Counted from the first letter of the stretch, positions 18,955 through 27,529 are shown. The stretch: DNA of 34,449 bases from JAVBLU01 sp031553225 (GCA_031553225.1 JAVBLU010000019.1:1-34449), one strand, 5' to 3'. The notes: a model not told the origin generated them from the letters alone. Translations and numbers: made by a program.

Positions 18955-20300
18955 TTGATGATCGAGCCGCCGTCGGCCAGCGCCGAGCGCAGCGACTTGG
19001 CAGGCACCTGAGCGGCAGGCAGGCCGCCCTTCACGCAAAGGGCCGCAGCTACCCCGGCCGCCTCGCCGCACTGGTTGAGGTTCACCATCACGCGCAGCGC
19101 GCCGAAAGCGCCCTGATCGGCGTCGATCATGCGCCCGGCGCACAGCAGGTTGTCAAAGCCCGTGTCCGGCACCAGCGAGCGGTAGGGCACCTGGTAAAAG
19201 GGCGCGACAGGCGAGCCCTCTGGAAGCCAACGCCCCCAGACGGCCTTGGAGCGCGAGGTGAAGATCTCCTCCTCGCCCGTGAGGTAACGGAAGGTGATGC
19301 CTGCGCCGTCACCGTGGTGCACGTCCACGCGGTAGGTGCCGTTCGCCACGGCATCCTCGTAGCGCACGCCCGCAAGCAGCTGCTGCTCCGTCACGCGGTG
19401 CAGTGTGCGGAAGTGGCGCGTGTCGCGCAGGCCGATGGCGGAGCACAGCCCCACGAGCAGCGGGCGGCATTCGGAGGGTCCGTATTTGCGCAGCAGATCC
19501 AGCAATGCGCGCGTGGCGCGGCGGCCTTCCATCTCCGCATGCGTCAGATCGGCGGCGCGGCAGCCGTTCACCTGGAACACATGCGTCTCCGCCAGCATGT
19601 ACACGTCGTCAAGGCCGGGAATCACCGTGTTCCAGCCCCAGTCGGACGGCAGGCCGAACTCGGCCCCGTGCTCTTCCACCAGCTCGTGCCACCGAACAGC
19701 CTTCATGGCCGCCCAGTTTTGCACCTTGGCGCAGGAGGTGGGCGGCTGCAGCGGCTGCAGCTCATAGCAGGGCGCCTGCAGACGGGCGAGCAGGTCGCCG
19801 TCGCCGGTCGCGTCGATAAAGAAGCGTGCAAGAATGACGCCCCGGCCGTCCTTGTCCTCCACGAACGCGCCGCGCAGCGCGCCGCCGTCTAGGTAGGGGG
19901 CGCAGAAGCGCGTGTGCAGGCGGGGCCGCACCCCGCTTTCCCGCACCAGAGCGTCCAGCTCGATCTTCATCTCCTCGGCATTAAAGCGCGAGCCCATGGA
20001 GGCGCTGTTTTCAATCATCTCCGCCGCCCCGCGGGCAAGCAGGCGGCCGAGCACTTCCTGGGTGAGGCCGGCGATGACCGGCTCCTTATAGTGTACATCC
20101 ATCAGGCTGTGGTACGCGCACACCTGGCCGGCGGTGGCCGTACCGCCAAAGCAGTTCAGTTTTTCCACCACCACAACCGACAGCCCCATGCGCGCAGCGC
20201 GCACGGCGGCGAACAACCCTGTGCAGCTGCCGCCCAGCACCAAAAGGTCCGCCTCGTCAACAACAGGCACCAATCGCTCCGGCTCCAGAACCGCTTTCAT
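18951..20300 (-). CDS. FAD-dependent oxidoreductase
   Basis: A 449-residue flavoprotein of the FAD_oxidored (PF12831-like) group. The FAD motif reads ADLLVLGGSCTGLFAAVRAA near residues 17-36, where the usual third glycine of GxGxxG is serine, followed by VEKLNCFGGTATAG, and FIDATGDGDLLARL marks the second FAD contact. GFDNLLCAGRMIDADQGAFGALRVM near the end is typical of the family. Two ATG codons lie 6 nt apart. The second (20300) is chosen, because GGAGG at 20307-20311 touches the first one directly but stands 6 nt from the second. It is preceded by the binding-protein gene and a hairpin, and overlaps the second flavoprotein gene by ATGA. The pair may form one enzyme or act in sequence. Substrate and electron acceptor are unknown. 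Confidence 0.9.
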   Translation of the reverse strand: MKAVLEPERLVPVVDEADLLVLGGSCTGLFAAVRAARMGLSVVVVEKLNCFGGTATAGQVCAYHSLMDVHYKEPVIAGLTQEVLGRLLARGAAEMIENSASMGSRFNAEEMKIELDALVRESGVRPRLHTRFCAPYLDGGALRGAFVEDKDGRGVILARFFIDATGDGDLLARLQAPCYELQPLQPPTSCAKVQNWAAMKAVRWHELVEEHGAEFGLPSDWGWNTVIPGLDDVYMLAETHVFQVNGCRAADLTHAEMEGRRATRALLDLLRKYGPSECRPLLVGLCSAIGLRDTRHFRTLHRVTEQQLLAGVRYEDAVANGTYRVDVHHGDGAGITFRYLTGEEEIFTSRSKAVWGRWLPEGSPVAPFYQVPYRSLVPDTGFDNLLCAGRMIDADQGAFGALRVMVNLNQCGEAAGVAAALCVKGGLPAAQVPAKSLRSALADGGSIIK

Positions 20301-20337
20301 GCCCATCCTCCGTTCGTATGCCGACTGTGAAAGACGA

Positions 20338-20361
20338 GGGCGGCGGGTTTCCCCGCCGCCC
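20338..20361 (-). terminator. Intercistronic hairpin after the binding-protein gene
   Basis: A perfect 10-bp stem GGGCGGCGGG (20338-20347) / CCCGCCGCCC (20352-20361) with a 4-nt loop, starting 9 nt after the lipoprotein stop codon. On the minus strand it is followed by TCGTCTTTC, not a clean T-run. It is more likely a partial terminator or RNA-stabilising hairpin that keeps binding-protein mRNA more abundant than the oxidoreductase part. Confidence 0.6.
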
Positions 20362-20370
20362 TGCGGGCGT

Positions 20371-21963
20371 CTACTTAAGACCCGACCCCTTGTACCAGTT
20401 GTTCATTTCGTCCACGACCTCGCCGATTCCTTTGCTCTTCACTTCTTCCACGTACTTGTCAAACTCGGCGAGCGGGCGCGCCCCGGCGATGAACTTGATG
20501 GTCTCCTGGGTGATGTAGTCGTCGATGATCTTGCGTACCTGGGCGGTTTTGGGCAGCGCGGGCGCGAATTTGGTGACGTCGTGGTACGAGGCATATTCCG
20601 CGCAGTTGGCGATGATGTCCGCGAACACGTCCCAATACTCGATCTGCTTGCGCGTGCGCATGATCCACAGCGGATAGTAGGCTTCACCGTTCACGGCCAC
20701 GTTGTATGCGTACAGGTTGCCGCGCATGTCGTTAAAGCGCGGGTTGATCGGGAAGCGCATGCCGTCCTTGACGGTGTAGTCCTGGCCTTCCACGCCGTTT
20801 ACGATGAACTCGAAGGTCTTCTCGTCCAGCTCGGTGTTGACGAAGTCCAGAACGGCCGCGGCGTTTTTGGATGACTTGGGGATGAAGCCGTAGTCCTGGA
20901 AGCCGGCGTGGTTGGCGGCGCGCAGCGCGCCGTCCGGGCTTTTGAGCGGCGGGCCGGCCTTGATGCGGGCAGAGGTTTTGCCTTCCTTGTCCATGGCGAT
21001 ATGGAAGTCGCGCACCGGGTCGGTCCACCCGGAGTGATAGAATACCTGGCCGGCTACGATCTTTTTGTTGGCGTCCCCGCCGGCGATCACCGGGTAGTCC
21101 TGGTCGAGCAGCTTTTCCTGGTACAGCCGGCTCATGAAGGACAGGTACTCCTTGTACTCGGGCAAAATGCGGTGGTCCACGATCGTACCGCCCACGTTCT
21201 CGATGGGATACAAGAACCCGAAGGTGGTGCTCAGGTTGTTCTTAAACCCGGCGGCAGCGCCGAAGGGCACGAGCATGTCGCCCAGTTTCCCCGGATCCTT
21301 CTCCTTGACCAGTTTTAAAAGGTCGTACAATTCATCGCGCGTGGTCGGAACCTGCTTGCCCAGGGCGTCCAGCCAGTCCTTGCGGTAAAAGTTGGTCTGT
21401 TCGGGGTAGATGGTGCCCGTGGTGGGCAGGGCATAGATTTTGCCGTCTACCTTCACCGGTTCCCAGTCCAGCGCGGGGCGCTTGGTGATGTTTGGATACT
21501 TGGGCAGCAGCTCGTCCAGCTGCAGAAGCTGCCCGCGCTTGGCGTAGCTTGCGTATACGCTCTTGGAATCCTCGCCGCCCATGTACAGCATGTGAACGAA
21601 GTCGTAGTCCATATCGCCGCTGGACATGAGCAGGTTCAGCTTGTCCAGCCCGGCGAAGGTGTCATACTTGATCGTGTAGCCCGTGGCCTCGCACAGCACC
21701 TTCAGCGAGGCGTCGCCGTTGATGTCGAAGGACGTCTCCGGGTGCAGGAACTTAAGGACGGGCTTTTCCGCCGCTTTGGGCGGTGCGGTGGGCGCGCTAG
21801 TGGCGGGCGCAGCCGTAGCGGCGGCCGGCTTGGCCGTGGCGGCGGTGGGCTGCGCGGCCGGCGCCGCTGTGGGCGCGGCGGTTTGCTGAACCGGCGGGGC
21901 GGAGCAGCCGGCCAGCAGCGTTGTGGCAAGCGTGAGCAACAGGATGCAGCGAAGTAGTTTCAT
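20371..21963 (-). CDS. Sugar ABC transporter substrate-binding lipoprotein (LplA-like)
   Basis: A 530-residue extracellular lipoprotein that should capture an oligosaccharide and deliver it to the two permeases encoded upstream. The signal peptide MKLLRCILLLTLATTLLAGC ends in the lipobox LLAGC with the modified cysteine at C20. A low-complexity Ala/Pro/Thr spacer (about 21-68) follows, then a solute-binding domain (about 70-530) of the large family found with LplB/YtcP permeases. The ATG at 21963 is used: AGGAGG lies 6 nt upstream, whereas a TTG two codons earlier lies inside the ribosome binding site. The gap to the permease stop is 42 nt. The spacer is rich in one codon class and gives a repetitive DNA stretch at about 21780-21890. 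Confidence 0.93.
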   Translation of the reverse strand: MKLLRCILLLTLATTLLAGCSAPPVQQTAAPTAAPAAQPTAATAKPAAATAAPATSAPTAPPKAAEKPVLKFLHPETSFDINGDASLKVLCEATGYTIKYDTFAGLDKLNLLMSSGDMDYDFVHMLYMGGEDSKSVYASYAKRGQLLQLDELLPKYPNITKRPALDWEPVKVDGKIYALPTTGTIYPEQTNFYRKDWLDALGKQVPTTRDELYDLLKLVKEKDPGKLGDMLVPFGAAAGFKNNLSTTFGFLYPIENVGGTIVDHRILPEYKEYLSFMSRLYQEKLLDQDYPVIAGGDANKKIVAGQVFYHSGWTDPVRDFHIAMDKEGKTSARIKAGPPLKSPDGALRAANHAGFQDYGFIPKSSKNAAAVLDFVNTELDEKTFEFIVNGVEGQDYTVKDGMRFPINPRFNDMRGNLYAYNVAVNGEAYYPLWIMRTRKQIEYWDVFADIIANCAEYASYHDVTKFAPALPKTAQVRKIIDDYITQETIKFIAGARPLAEFDKYVEEVKSKGIGEVVDEMNNWYKGSGLK

Positions 21964-22005
21964 GGGCAACCTCCTTCTCTATTTTGCGCGGTGTGTACAG
22001 GTTCG

Positions 22006-22893
22006 TCAACCCTTAACCGACCCCACCATGATCCCCTTCACGAAGTACTTCTGCAAAAAGGGGTACACAAGCAGAACGGGCACGGTAGAGGCCAGAATGG
22101 CGCAGGAGACCACCGCTTCCACGGCGTCGGTCTCCGCGAGGGACACGTCGGCGTTTTGGCGGATGTTCGCGTCGGAGGCGTTGCGCACCACCTCGTACAG
22201 ATAGATCTGCAGCGGCTTGAGCGCGTCGCGCGTGATGTAGAGCATGGCGCTAAAGTAATCGTTCCAGAAACCAACGGCGGTAAACAGAGCCACGGCCGCA
22301 AGGCTTGGCAGGGACACGGGCAGCATGATGCGCAGGAACACCGTGAGGTTGCTCGCCCCGTCCAGCTTGGCCGATTCCTCCAGGCTCTCGGGCACCGACT
22401 CGAAGCTGCTCTTTAGAATGAGCATGTTGTAGACGTTGATCGCCCCCGGCAGAAAAAGTGCGAAATACGAGTTGAGCAGCCCGAGCGTGCGGATGAGGAT
22501 GTACGCCGGGATCAACCCGCCGCTGAACATCATGGTGAACACGAACAGCACGGTGAGCGGCCGCCGGGCGAGAAGCCAGGGCTTGGACAAGGCGTACGCC
22601 CCCATGGACGTGACAAGAAGCGACAGGCACGTGCCGGCAAAGGCGATGACGGAGGTGTTGCTCAGCGCGCGCGTGTACTTGGCCGACACGATCACCTTCG
22701 CGAAGGTGTGCGCCTGAAAATCCACAGGCAGGAAGGTGACCCGGCCGGCCGTATTGGCGATGTACCCGCTGAAGCCCTTGGCGATGATGTTCACGAAGGG
22801 GTAGATGGTGGACAGCGCGAGCAGCGTAAGCGCCGTATAGATGAAGCAGTCCAAGGCGATGTCCAGGCCGGTCTTGCGGATGCGCACTCTCAT
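22006..22893 (-). CDS. Sugar ABC transporter permease (YtcP-like, MalG/CarB group)
   Basis: A 295-residue inner-membrane protein with six predicted helices (first at about 15-37, last near 263-283). The EAA loop that contacts the ATPase reads ESLEESAKLDGASNLTVFLRIMLPVSLP (about 188-215). MMFSGGLIPAYILIRTLGLLNSY is typical of the YtcP group. AGGAGGTGA directly before the ATG overlaps the stop codon of the first permease gene, so translation is tightly coupled. It forms the channel with the other permease. The ATPase is not encoded here, as is usual for this importer family, in which a shared MsmK-type ATPase serves several systems. Confidence 0.94.
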   Translation of the reverse strand: MRVRIRKTGLDIALDCFIYTALTLLALSTIYPFVNIIAKGFSGYIANTAGRVTFLPVDFQAHTFAKVIVSAKYTRALSNTSVIAFAGTCLSLLVTSMGAYALSKPWLLARRPLTVLFVFTMMFSGGLIPAYILIRTLGLLNSYFALFLPGAINVYNMLILKSSFESVPESLEESAKLDGASNLTVFLRIMLPVSLPSLAAVALFTAVGFWNDYFSAMLYITRDALKPLQIYLYEVVRNASDANIRQNADVSLAETDAVEAVVSCAILASTVPVLLVYPFLQKYFVKGIMVGSVKG

Positions 22894-22900
22894 TCACCTC

Positions 22901-23821
22901 CTACCAAAGGCTGCGCTGCACGAGCCTTCGGCTGATGCCGTTGGCCGTGAATACCAAAGCGAACGAGATAGCCGAGTTGAACAGCCCGGAGGCGGCCGCG
23001 AAGCTGTAGCGCATGCTGCCCAGGCCCACGCGGTAGATGTAGGTGCCGATCACGTCGCCCGTGTCGTACACGGTGGGGTTGTACATGGCAAGAATCTGCT
23101 CGGTGCCCGCGTCCATCACCCAGCCAAGCCGCAGCAGCAGCATGACCACCACGGTGGGCAAAAGCCCCGGCAGGGTGATATGCCACACCATCTGCAGGCG
23201 GTTTGCGCCGTCCACCATGCCCGCCTCGTACAGCGCGGGGTCGATGGAAGCGATGGACGCCAGGTACACGATGGCGCTGAACCCCGCTTCCTTCCATCCG
23301 GCCGAGACCACCAGAATCGTGCGGAAGAGCCGTGGCTCCATAAGGAAACGCACGGTGTCCCCGCCCAGCGCACGGATAATCCGGTTGAACGTGCCGTTCG
23401 TGGCGAGCATATCGAAGGCAAGCCCCGACACGATGACCCACGACAGAAAATGCGGCATGTAGACGATGGTCTGTATCGTACGCTTGAAGGCCATCAGCCG
23501 CACCTCGTTGAGCATAATGGCCAGGCAGATGGGCAGAGGGAAGAAGAACAGCAGCTTGTACAGGCTGATGAGCAGCGTGTTGATGACCACGTGGGTGAAC
23601 TCGGGCGTCGCGAACAGCTCACGGAAGTTCGCAAGCCCGATGAACGGGCTGTTTTTCAGGCCCAGGAAGATGTCGTAGTCCTGAAAGGCCATGAAGATGC
23701 CGCCCATGGGCACGTAGCGAAACACAAGCAGGAAGCTGAACGGCACGAGCAGCATCAGGTAGATGTCGTAGTCCTTGGCGATGAGACGCCATCGCCCCGG
23801 CCTGCGCGCCTCTTTGTGCAT
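22901..23821 (-). CDS. Sugar ABC transporter permease (LplB-like, MalF group)
   Basis: A 306-residue inner-membrane protein and first gene of the transporter operon. The N-terminus has IAKDYDIYLMLLVPFSFLLVFRYVPMGGI (about 14-42), and FMAFQDYDIFLGL is characteristic of LplB permeases. The EAA loop is PALYEAGMVDGANRLQMVWHITLPGLLP (about 199-226). The ATG has AAAGGAGG upstream. The stop codon (TAG, 22901-22903) lies within the ribosome binding site of the next permease gene. LplB-type importers carry complex oligosaccharides, which fits the cytoplasmic glycosidases around it. Confidence 0.94.
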   Translation of the reverse strand: MHKEARRPGRWRLIAKDYDIYLMLLVPFSFLLVFRYVPMGGIFMAFQDYDIFLGLKNSPFIGLANFRELFATPEFTHVVINTLLISLYKLLFFFPLPICLAIMLNEVRLMAFKRTIQTIVYMPHFLSWVIVSGLAFDMLATNGTFNRIIRALGGDTVRFLMEPRLFRTILVVSAGWKEAGFSAIVYLASIASIDPALYEAGMVDGANRLQMVWHITLPGLLPTVVVMLLLRLGWVMDAGTEQILAMYNPTVYDTGDVIGTYIYRVGLGSMRYSFAAASGLFNSAISFALVFTANGISRRLVQRSLW

Positions 23822-23897
23822 GCCGAGACCTCCTTTGGGATGTGTCTTTACAAGTATAGCGCGCGGCCCTCAGCCGGGTAAGGAGACAGGTTTCCTC

Positions 23898-23932
23898 TTT
23901 ATAGGGGACAGGATTATACGTTTGTGACAAAC
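23898..23932 (-). promoter_or_regulatory. Candidate promoter and palindromic operator upstream of the ABC operon
   Basis: In the gap before the transporter operon a perfect TATAAT (complement of 23913-23918) adjoins the palindrome GTTTGTGACAAAC (23920-23932, two 6-bp arms around one base). No good -35 lies 16-18 nt upstream, as expected for an activator-dependent promoter. A second -10-like TATAAA (23898-23903) and a TATACT (23853-23858) are alternatives. The palindrome could bind GntR-LacI regulator B, whose gene ends just upstream; that is inference. Confidence 0.5.
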
Positions 23933-23966
23933 TGTGCGGCCCGCCGTATGTACGAGCGGCGCATAG

Positions 23967-23991
23967 CAAAAGCGCGGCCTTTCGGCCGCGC
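23967..23991 (-). terminator. Rho-independent terminator of the GntR-LacI regulator B gene
   Basis: An 8-bp perfect stem GCGCGGCC (23972-23979) / GGCCGCGC (23984-23991) with loop TTTC, followed on the minus strand by TTTTGCTATGC. It starts 29 nt after the regulator stop, so the regulator transcript probably ends here and the transporter operon has its own promoter. Confidence 0.75.
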
Positions 23992-24020
23992 AACGCATGC
24001 TGTGCTCTTGTGACGCTTGG

Positions 24021-25097
24021 CTAGGAGGTCTCGCGCACGAAGAGCGTGGTGCCCACCACCGCGTGCAGCTGTGCGGGCACTACGCCCCGCTGCAGGCTGT
24101 AGAGCATCTGCGCGCTCTGCTCGCCCACTTCGCTTGCGTGGAAGCCGATGCTGCTGAGCTTGACAGGCATGCTCTGGCAGATGTCCGTATTGTCGCACCC
24201 GATAAGGCGGATGTCCCGCCCGGGCACGAGGCGCAGGCGCTCCATGGCCGCCACAACCCCGCACGCTACCCGGTCGTTGAAAGCGAACACGCCGTCCACC
24301 TCCGGGTGGGTGCGCAGCAGTTCGTATGCGGCCCCCTCGCCCAGCGATTCGTCGTGCAGGTCGTGGCCGAAGGCGATAAGCGCGGGATCGTGCGCGATAC
24401 CCCGTTCATCGTGCGCGGCCAGATAGCCCTGGTAGCGGTCGTACGAGGAGGTGTACAGAGGCGCGGAAAGATAGGCGATGTGGCGGCAGCCCCGCTCGAT
24501 GAGGTGCGATACGGCCATAAACCCCGCCTGGAAGGAGTTGATGTATACGCCGGGCGTTAGGTACGACCCAAGCGGCCGCACGCAGGCGACGACGCTTACG
24601 CCCCGGCGCAGCAGCTCCTCCAGAAGAGCGGTGTTGAGCGCGCCGCTGATGGCGGGCACCACGATGACGCCGGACACGCCGCTGTCCAGCAATTTGCGCA
24701 GGTAGTCGTCCTGCTTGTCATTCTCGTTGTCGGTATTGCAGATAACCAGGTTAATGCCGTGCGCGTTTGTAAAATCCTCCACGCCGCGCACGATGGGGGG
24801 ATAGATGTCGTAGAGGATGTTGCTGACCAAAATGGCCCACAGCGAGGCGGTGGCAGGCGGAGGAGCGCTCGGCGCGGAGGGAGCGCACTGGGCTGCGTAG
24901 GTGCCGCTGCCGTCGCGCGAGACCAAAACGCCTTCGCCGATCAGCTCGGAGATGGCCCTCTCCAGCGTGGTGCGGGCGACGCCGTAGCGCAGGGCCAGCG
25001 CGTTGCGGTTGGGCAGGCCTTCCCCGGGCGACAGGTTTGCCAGGTCGGCCTTTAGCTTCTCTTTTACTTCATTATACTTAAGCAGTCTGCCGCTCAT
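24021..25097 (-). CDS. GntR-LacI hybrid transcriptional regulator (regulator B)
   Basis: A 358-residue soluble regulator. The N-terminal GntR winged helix (about 1-70) shows YGVARTTLERAISELIGEGV and SRDGSGTY. The rest (about 85-358) is a LacI/periplasmic-binding-protein-like ligand domain, with VSNILYDIYPPIVRGVEDF, GVSGVIVVPA, VDGVFAFNDRVACGVVAAM and IGCDNTDI, the usual sugar-effector fold. This is the AraR-like architecture, so it probably represses genes until a sugar binds. It is closely similar throughout to the regulator at 32685-33782, with near-identical stretches in the HTH and at the start of the ligand domain. It has its own promoter and a terminator, and lies directly before the transporter operon. 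The ribosome binding site is weak (GAGG about 13 nt upstream). Confidence 0.93.
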   Translation of the reverse strand: MSGRLLKYNEVKEKLKADLANLSPGEGLPNRNALALRYGVARTTLERAISELIGEGVLVSRDGSGTYAAQCAPSAPSAPPPATASLWAILVSNILYDIYPPIVRGVEDFTNAHGINLVICNTDNENDKQDDYLRKLLDSGVSGVIVVPAISGALNTALLEELLRRGVSVVACVRPLGSYLTPGVYINSFQAGFMAVSHLIERGCRHIAYLSAPLYTSSYDRYQGYLAAHDERGIAHDPALIAFGHDLHDESLGEGAAYELLRTHPEVDGVFAFNDRVACGVVAAMERLRLVPGRDIRLIGCDNTDICQSMPVKLSSIGFHASEVGEQSAQMLYSLQRGVVPAQLHAVVGTTLFVRETS

Positions 25098-25141
25098 CTA
25101 CATATCAACCTCTTCACAGCGCACTGGCGTGCGCCGCTGCC

Positions 25142-25170
25142 ATGATACAGCTTGCGCCCGCCCGCGTCAA
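25142..25170 (-). promoter_or_regulatory. Near-consensus promoter for the GntR-LacI regulator B gene
   Basis: On the minus strand TTGACG (25165-25170) and TATCAT (25142-25147) are separated by 17 nt, each one mismatch from consensus. It begins 5 nt after the stop codon of the UroD-like gene upstream, leaving a leader of about 38 nt before the regulator ATG. Confidence 0.75.
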
Positions 25171-25175
25171 TGCTC

Positions 25176-26264
25176 CTATACAAAGCGAAAGCCGCGGGCG
25201 AGGGCGAGGTCCGCGCCCTGATCGACGCAGCGCGCAAAGAACGCATGCGCCAGGGCCGGCTGCGCGCCGGCGGGCAACATCAGGATCAGATGGAGCGGGT
25301 TTTCCCCTGCTTCCGCTCGCGCACGGTCCACGGCCTCTCCAATCTCCTTGGGCGAGCGCGACAAGCAGAGCGCGGGGGAGAGCATGTAGGAGAGCGTTAC
25401 GCCCGGCAGGGCCGCCGCCGCGGACCTCAGGTCCGCGCCGGATGATTCGCGGCAGTCGAACCGGAGAAAGGGGTTCGTGCGGTGTAGTTGGGCAAATACC
25501 GGCAGATGCGCGTTGCACGATCCGCAGCAGTGGAAGAACACGCTTCGCTCCCCAAGGTACGCGCGCAGCGCGGGCAGCACCGCGCGGCGGTAATCCTCCG
25601 GCGACACGAACGCGGCGGAGCACGCGCTGATGAGCGCGCGTCGCGGCGGCCGCCGCCCGGCTGCCCGGCGCAATTCGGCCGTCCACTGCGCGGTCAGCTC
25701 GCACAGGGCGTACATGGCGCGGCCGGCCACATCCGGCTCGTCCGCAAAGGCGTACAGAAGCCGCTCGCCAAACAGCTTGTAGCCGATGGTCAGCGGGCAG
25801 TGTACCATATCCAGATCCGGCACGCCGTCGATCTCCTCCGCCGTGCCGGGCACAGCGATGCGCGCGGCCGAGTGCGCGGCGCGCAGACGGGCCGTCTCGC
25901 TGCACAGCTCCGCCACGCCCCGGAAGAACCTGGGCAGCGCGGGGCGCAGGTCGGCGATGCTTGGAAGGCCGGACAAGGGAAAACCCAGCGTATCCGCAAA
26001 GGAGCGCGCGCTGTAAAGCATGGGCGCGCCAAACAGCTGCGCCGTCAGGTGCACGCTGGCAAGCGCGGTGGGGGAGAAGACGTCGTCCGGGTCGGCCTCC
26101 CCGCACCCCCATGCGCCGAACTGCTGATGCACAAAACGGCGCACACGCTTGTCCGTTTCGTTCCGGGCGGCCGCATCGGCGTAGTAAGTCTCCCCAAAGT
26201 CCGCGCCGATTGCGTCCGCCAGGTAGTCGGGATACAGCGAGAGCTGGCAGGTGAAAGCGCTCAT
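25176..26264 (-). CDS. Divergent uroporphyrinogen decarboxylase-like (UroD/MtaA superfamily) protein
   Basis: A 362-residue cytoplasmic protein. It has the general pattern of the UroD/MtaA barrel: GADFGETYYADAAAR near the N-terminus, a central helical region, the metal-ligand-like FFHCCGSCNAHLPVF at about 250-264, and a late LHLILMLPAGAQPALAHAFF. HCCG resembles the HxCG found in methylcobamide:CoM methyltransferase relatives. Similarity to the other UroD-like protein of this window is low. The ATG at 26264 overlaps the upstream BNR stop (ATGA); the long open frame before it is a shadow of that gene. In glycan loci such proteins are common but without known function; porphyrin synthesis is unlikely. 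Last gene of the sialidase operon. Confidence 0.65.
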   Translation of the reverse strand: MSAFTCQLSLYPDYLADAIGADFGETYYADAAARNETDKRVRRFVHQQFGAWGCGEADPDDVFSPTALASVHLTAQLFGAPMLYSARSFADTLGFPLSGLPSIADLRPALPRFFRGVAELCSETARLRAAHSAARIAVPGTAEEIDGVPDLDMVHCPLTIGYKLFGERLLYAFADEPDVAGRAMYALCELTAQWTAELRRAAGRRPPRRALISACSAAFVSPEDYRRAVLPALRAYLGERSVFFHCCGSCNAHLPVFAQLHRTNPFLRFDCRESSGADLRSAAAALPGVTLSYMLSPALCLSRSPKEIGEAVDRARAEAGENPLHLILMLPAGAQPALAHAFFARCVDQGADLALARGFRFV

Positions 26265-27508
26265 TTCGGGAATAGCTCGGCTTCCAGCGGGAGCGCTGCC
26301 AGATCGCTTTCCTTCATGCGCAGGTACGTGGCCTGACGCCAGCGCTGGGGCACCACCATGTGCAGATAGCCGTTGTCCGGGAACACGTCCATATAGGAGC
26401 ACTGGTAGTTGACGAAGGGGTGCGGCTGATCGGCAAGGGCCGCCATGCAGAACACGAAGCGCGGCGCGGACCAGGTTTCCCCTTCGTCCGTGGACAGCGA
26501 CACCCACATCTCGGAGCGGTCCTGCATCACTTCGGGCTTGGCGGCGCTCAGGCCGGAATAATCCTTGTCGTGAAAGCGGTTGTGATGAAAAGCCGCCAGG
26601 GTTTTGCCGTCCGAGAGATGCGTGAGCATAGGCGGCGCATCCGGGTGGACAAGCGTGGTGGGCGAAGGGGTATCCCAGGTTTGTCCATCATCGGCGGAGC
26701 GCGTTTTCCAAAGCCGTCCCTCCGGCGTGCGGATGAGCATCAGCACGCGCCCGCCGCCCAGGTTGATCGGGCGGCCCTCGTCCATGCGGTTGTGCGAGGG
26801 CACGCACCATCCGCCATGGCGGCGGCCGGGCAGCAGCTCCCAGGTAGCCCCCTGATCCTGCGAACGCAGAACGTATTGCCTGGTCATCAACGGCTTATAG
26901 CTCCAGTCGCCCTCATGCGCCCCCAAAATCCATGTGCCCGCGTCCGTCTCGCACATGCGCATTACGGACATGCCCAAAAAGCCCGGGTCGTTCGTCGGGC
27001 GGATGATGCGCGTCTCGCTGAAGGTGTAGCCGTCGTCGTCCGAATAGCGGTAGCCGATGGGGGCGTTCTCCTGCAGGCCGTGCTCGCGGCTGTACGACCC
27101 CCACTGTGGCTGCGTGCCGAAGCAGTACAGCCGCTTGCTGCCCTTGGGGATGAGCGGGATGAAGCCGTGCTGGTTATAGTCCAGGTCGAAGGCGACGCGC
27201 GGCTCGCTCCAGGTCTCCCCGCCGTCCTTGGACCGCAGGGCGATCATGTCGTTCGTCTTTACGGCGCTGCCGCCGTAGTGTCCGCCGTCCGGGAACATGA
27301 GCAGGTAGTCGCCGCCGGGCGTTTTCGTGAAGCGCGTCTCGTACATCACTTTGTCGGCGCGGTACAGCACCTTGCCCGTCACGGGCGAGGCCGTCACAAG
27401 GTTTATGTCCTCGCGCAGGGCCAATTCGGCAGGAAGCCGATCAAGCGGTACGTTGCGCGAAGCAATCTGCGTGCTTTGCGGCAGAGGGAAGGGAGAGAAT
27501 TTGGGCAT
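26261..27508 (-). CDS. BNR-repeat sialidase-like protein (cytoplasmic)
   Basis: A 415-residue propeller protein with five Asp boxes: SKDGGETW (near 93), SDDDGYTF, SQDQGATW, SADDGQTW and STDEGETW. The segment VMYETRFTKTPGGDYLLMFPDGGHYG at about 54-79 is the first blade. A GH33-type RIP motif is not obvious, so exo-sialidase activity is uncertain; other BNR-type hydrolases or lyases are possible. No signal peptide. AAGGAGGG precedes the ATG. It lies 21 nt after the YhcH-like gene and overlaps the UroD-like gene, inside one operon. Confidence 0.8.
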   Translation of the reverse strand: MPKFSPFPLPQSTQIASRNVPLDRLPAELALREDINLVTASPVTGKVLYRADKVMYETRFTKTPGGDYLLMFPDGGHYGGSAVKTNDMIALRSKDGGETWSEPRVAFDLDYNQHGFIPLIPKGSKRLYCFGTQPQWGSYSREHGLQENAPIGYRYSDDDGYTFSETRIIRPTNDPGFLGMSVMRMCETDAGTWILGAHEGDWSYKPLMTRQYVLRSQDQGATWELLPGRRHGGWCVPSHNRMDEGRPINLGGGRVLMLIRTPEGRLWKTRSADDGQTWDTPSPTTLVHPDAPPMLTHLSDGKTLAAFHHNRFHDKDYSGLSAAKPEVMQDRSEMWVSLSTDEGETWSAPRFVFCMAALADQPHPFVNYQCSYMDVFPDNGYLHMVVPQRWRQATYLRMKESDLAALPLEAELFPK

Positions 27509-27529
27509 GGAGAGCCCTCCTTTCGTACG

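Noticed and set aside
20304..20306. First ATG of the smaller oxidoreductase gene as the start
   Set aside because: The ribosome binding site touches this codon with no spacing; the ATG two codons later has the normal 6-nt gap.
21780..21890. Repetitive GCC/GGC-rich stretch resembling a tandem repeat
   Set aside because: It is explained by the Ala/Pro/Thr-rich spacer behind the lipobox of the binding lipoprotein.
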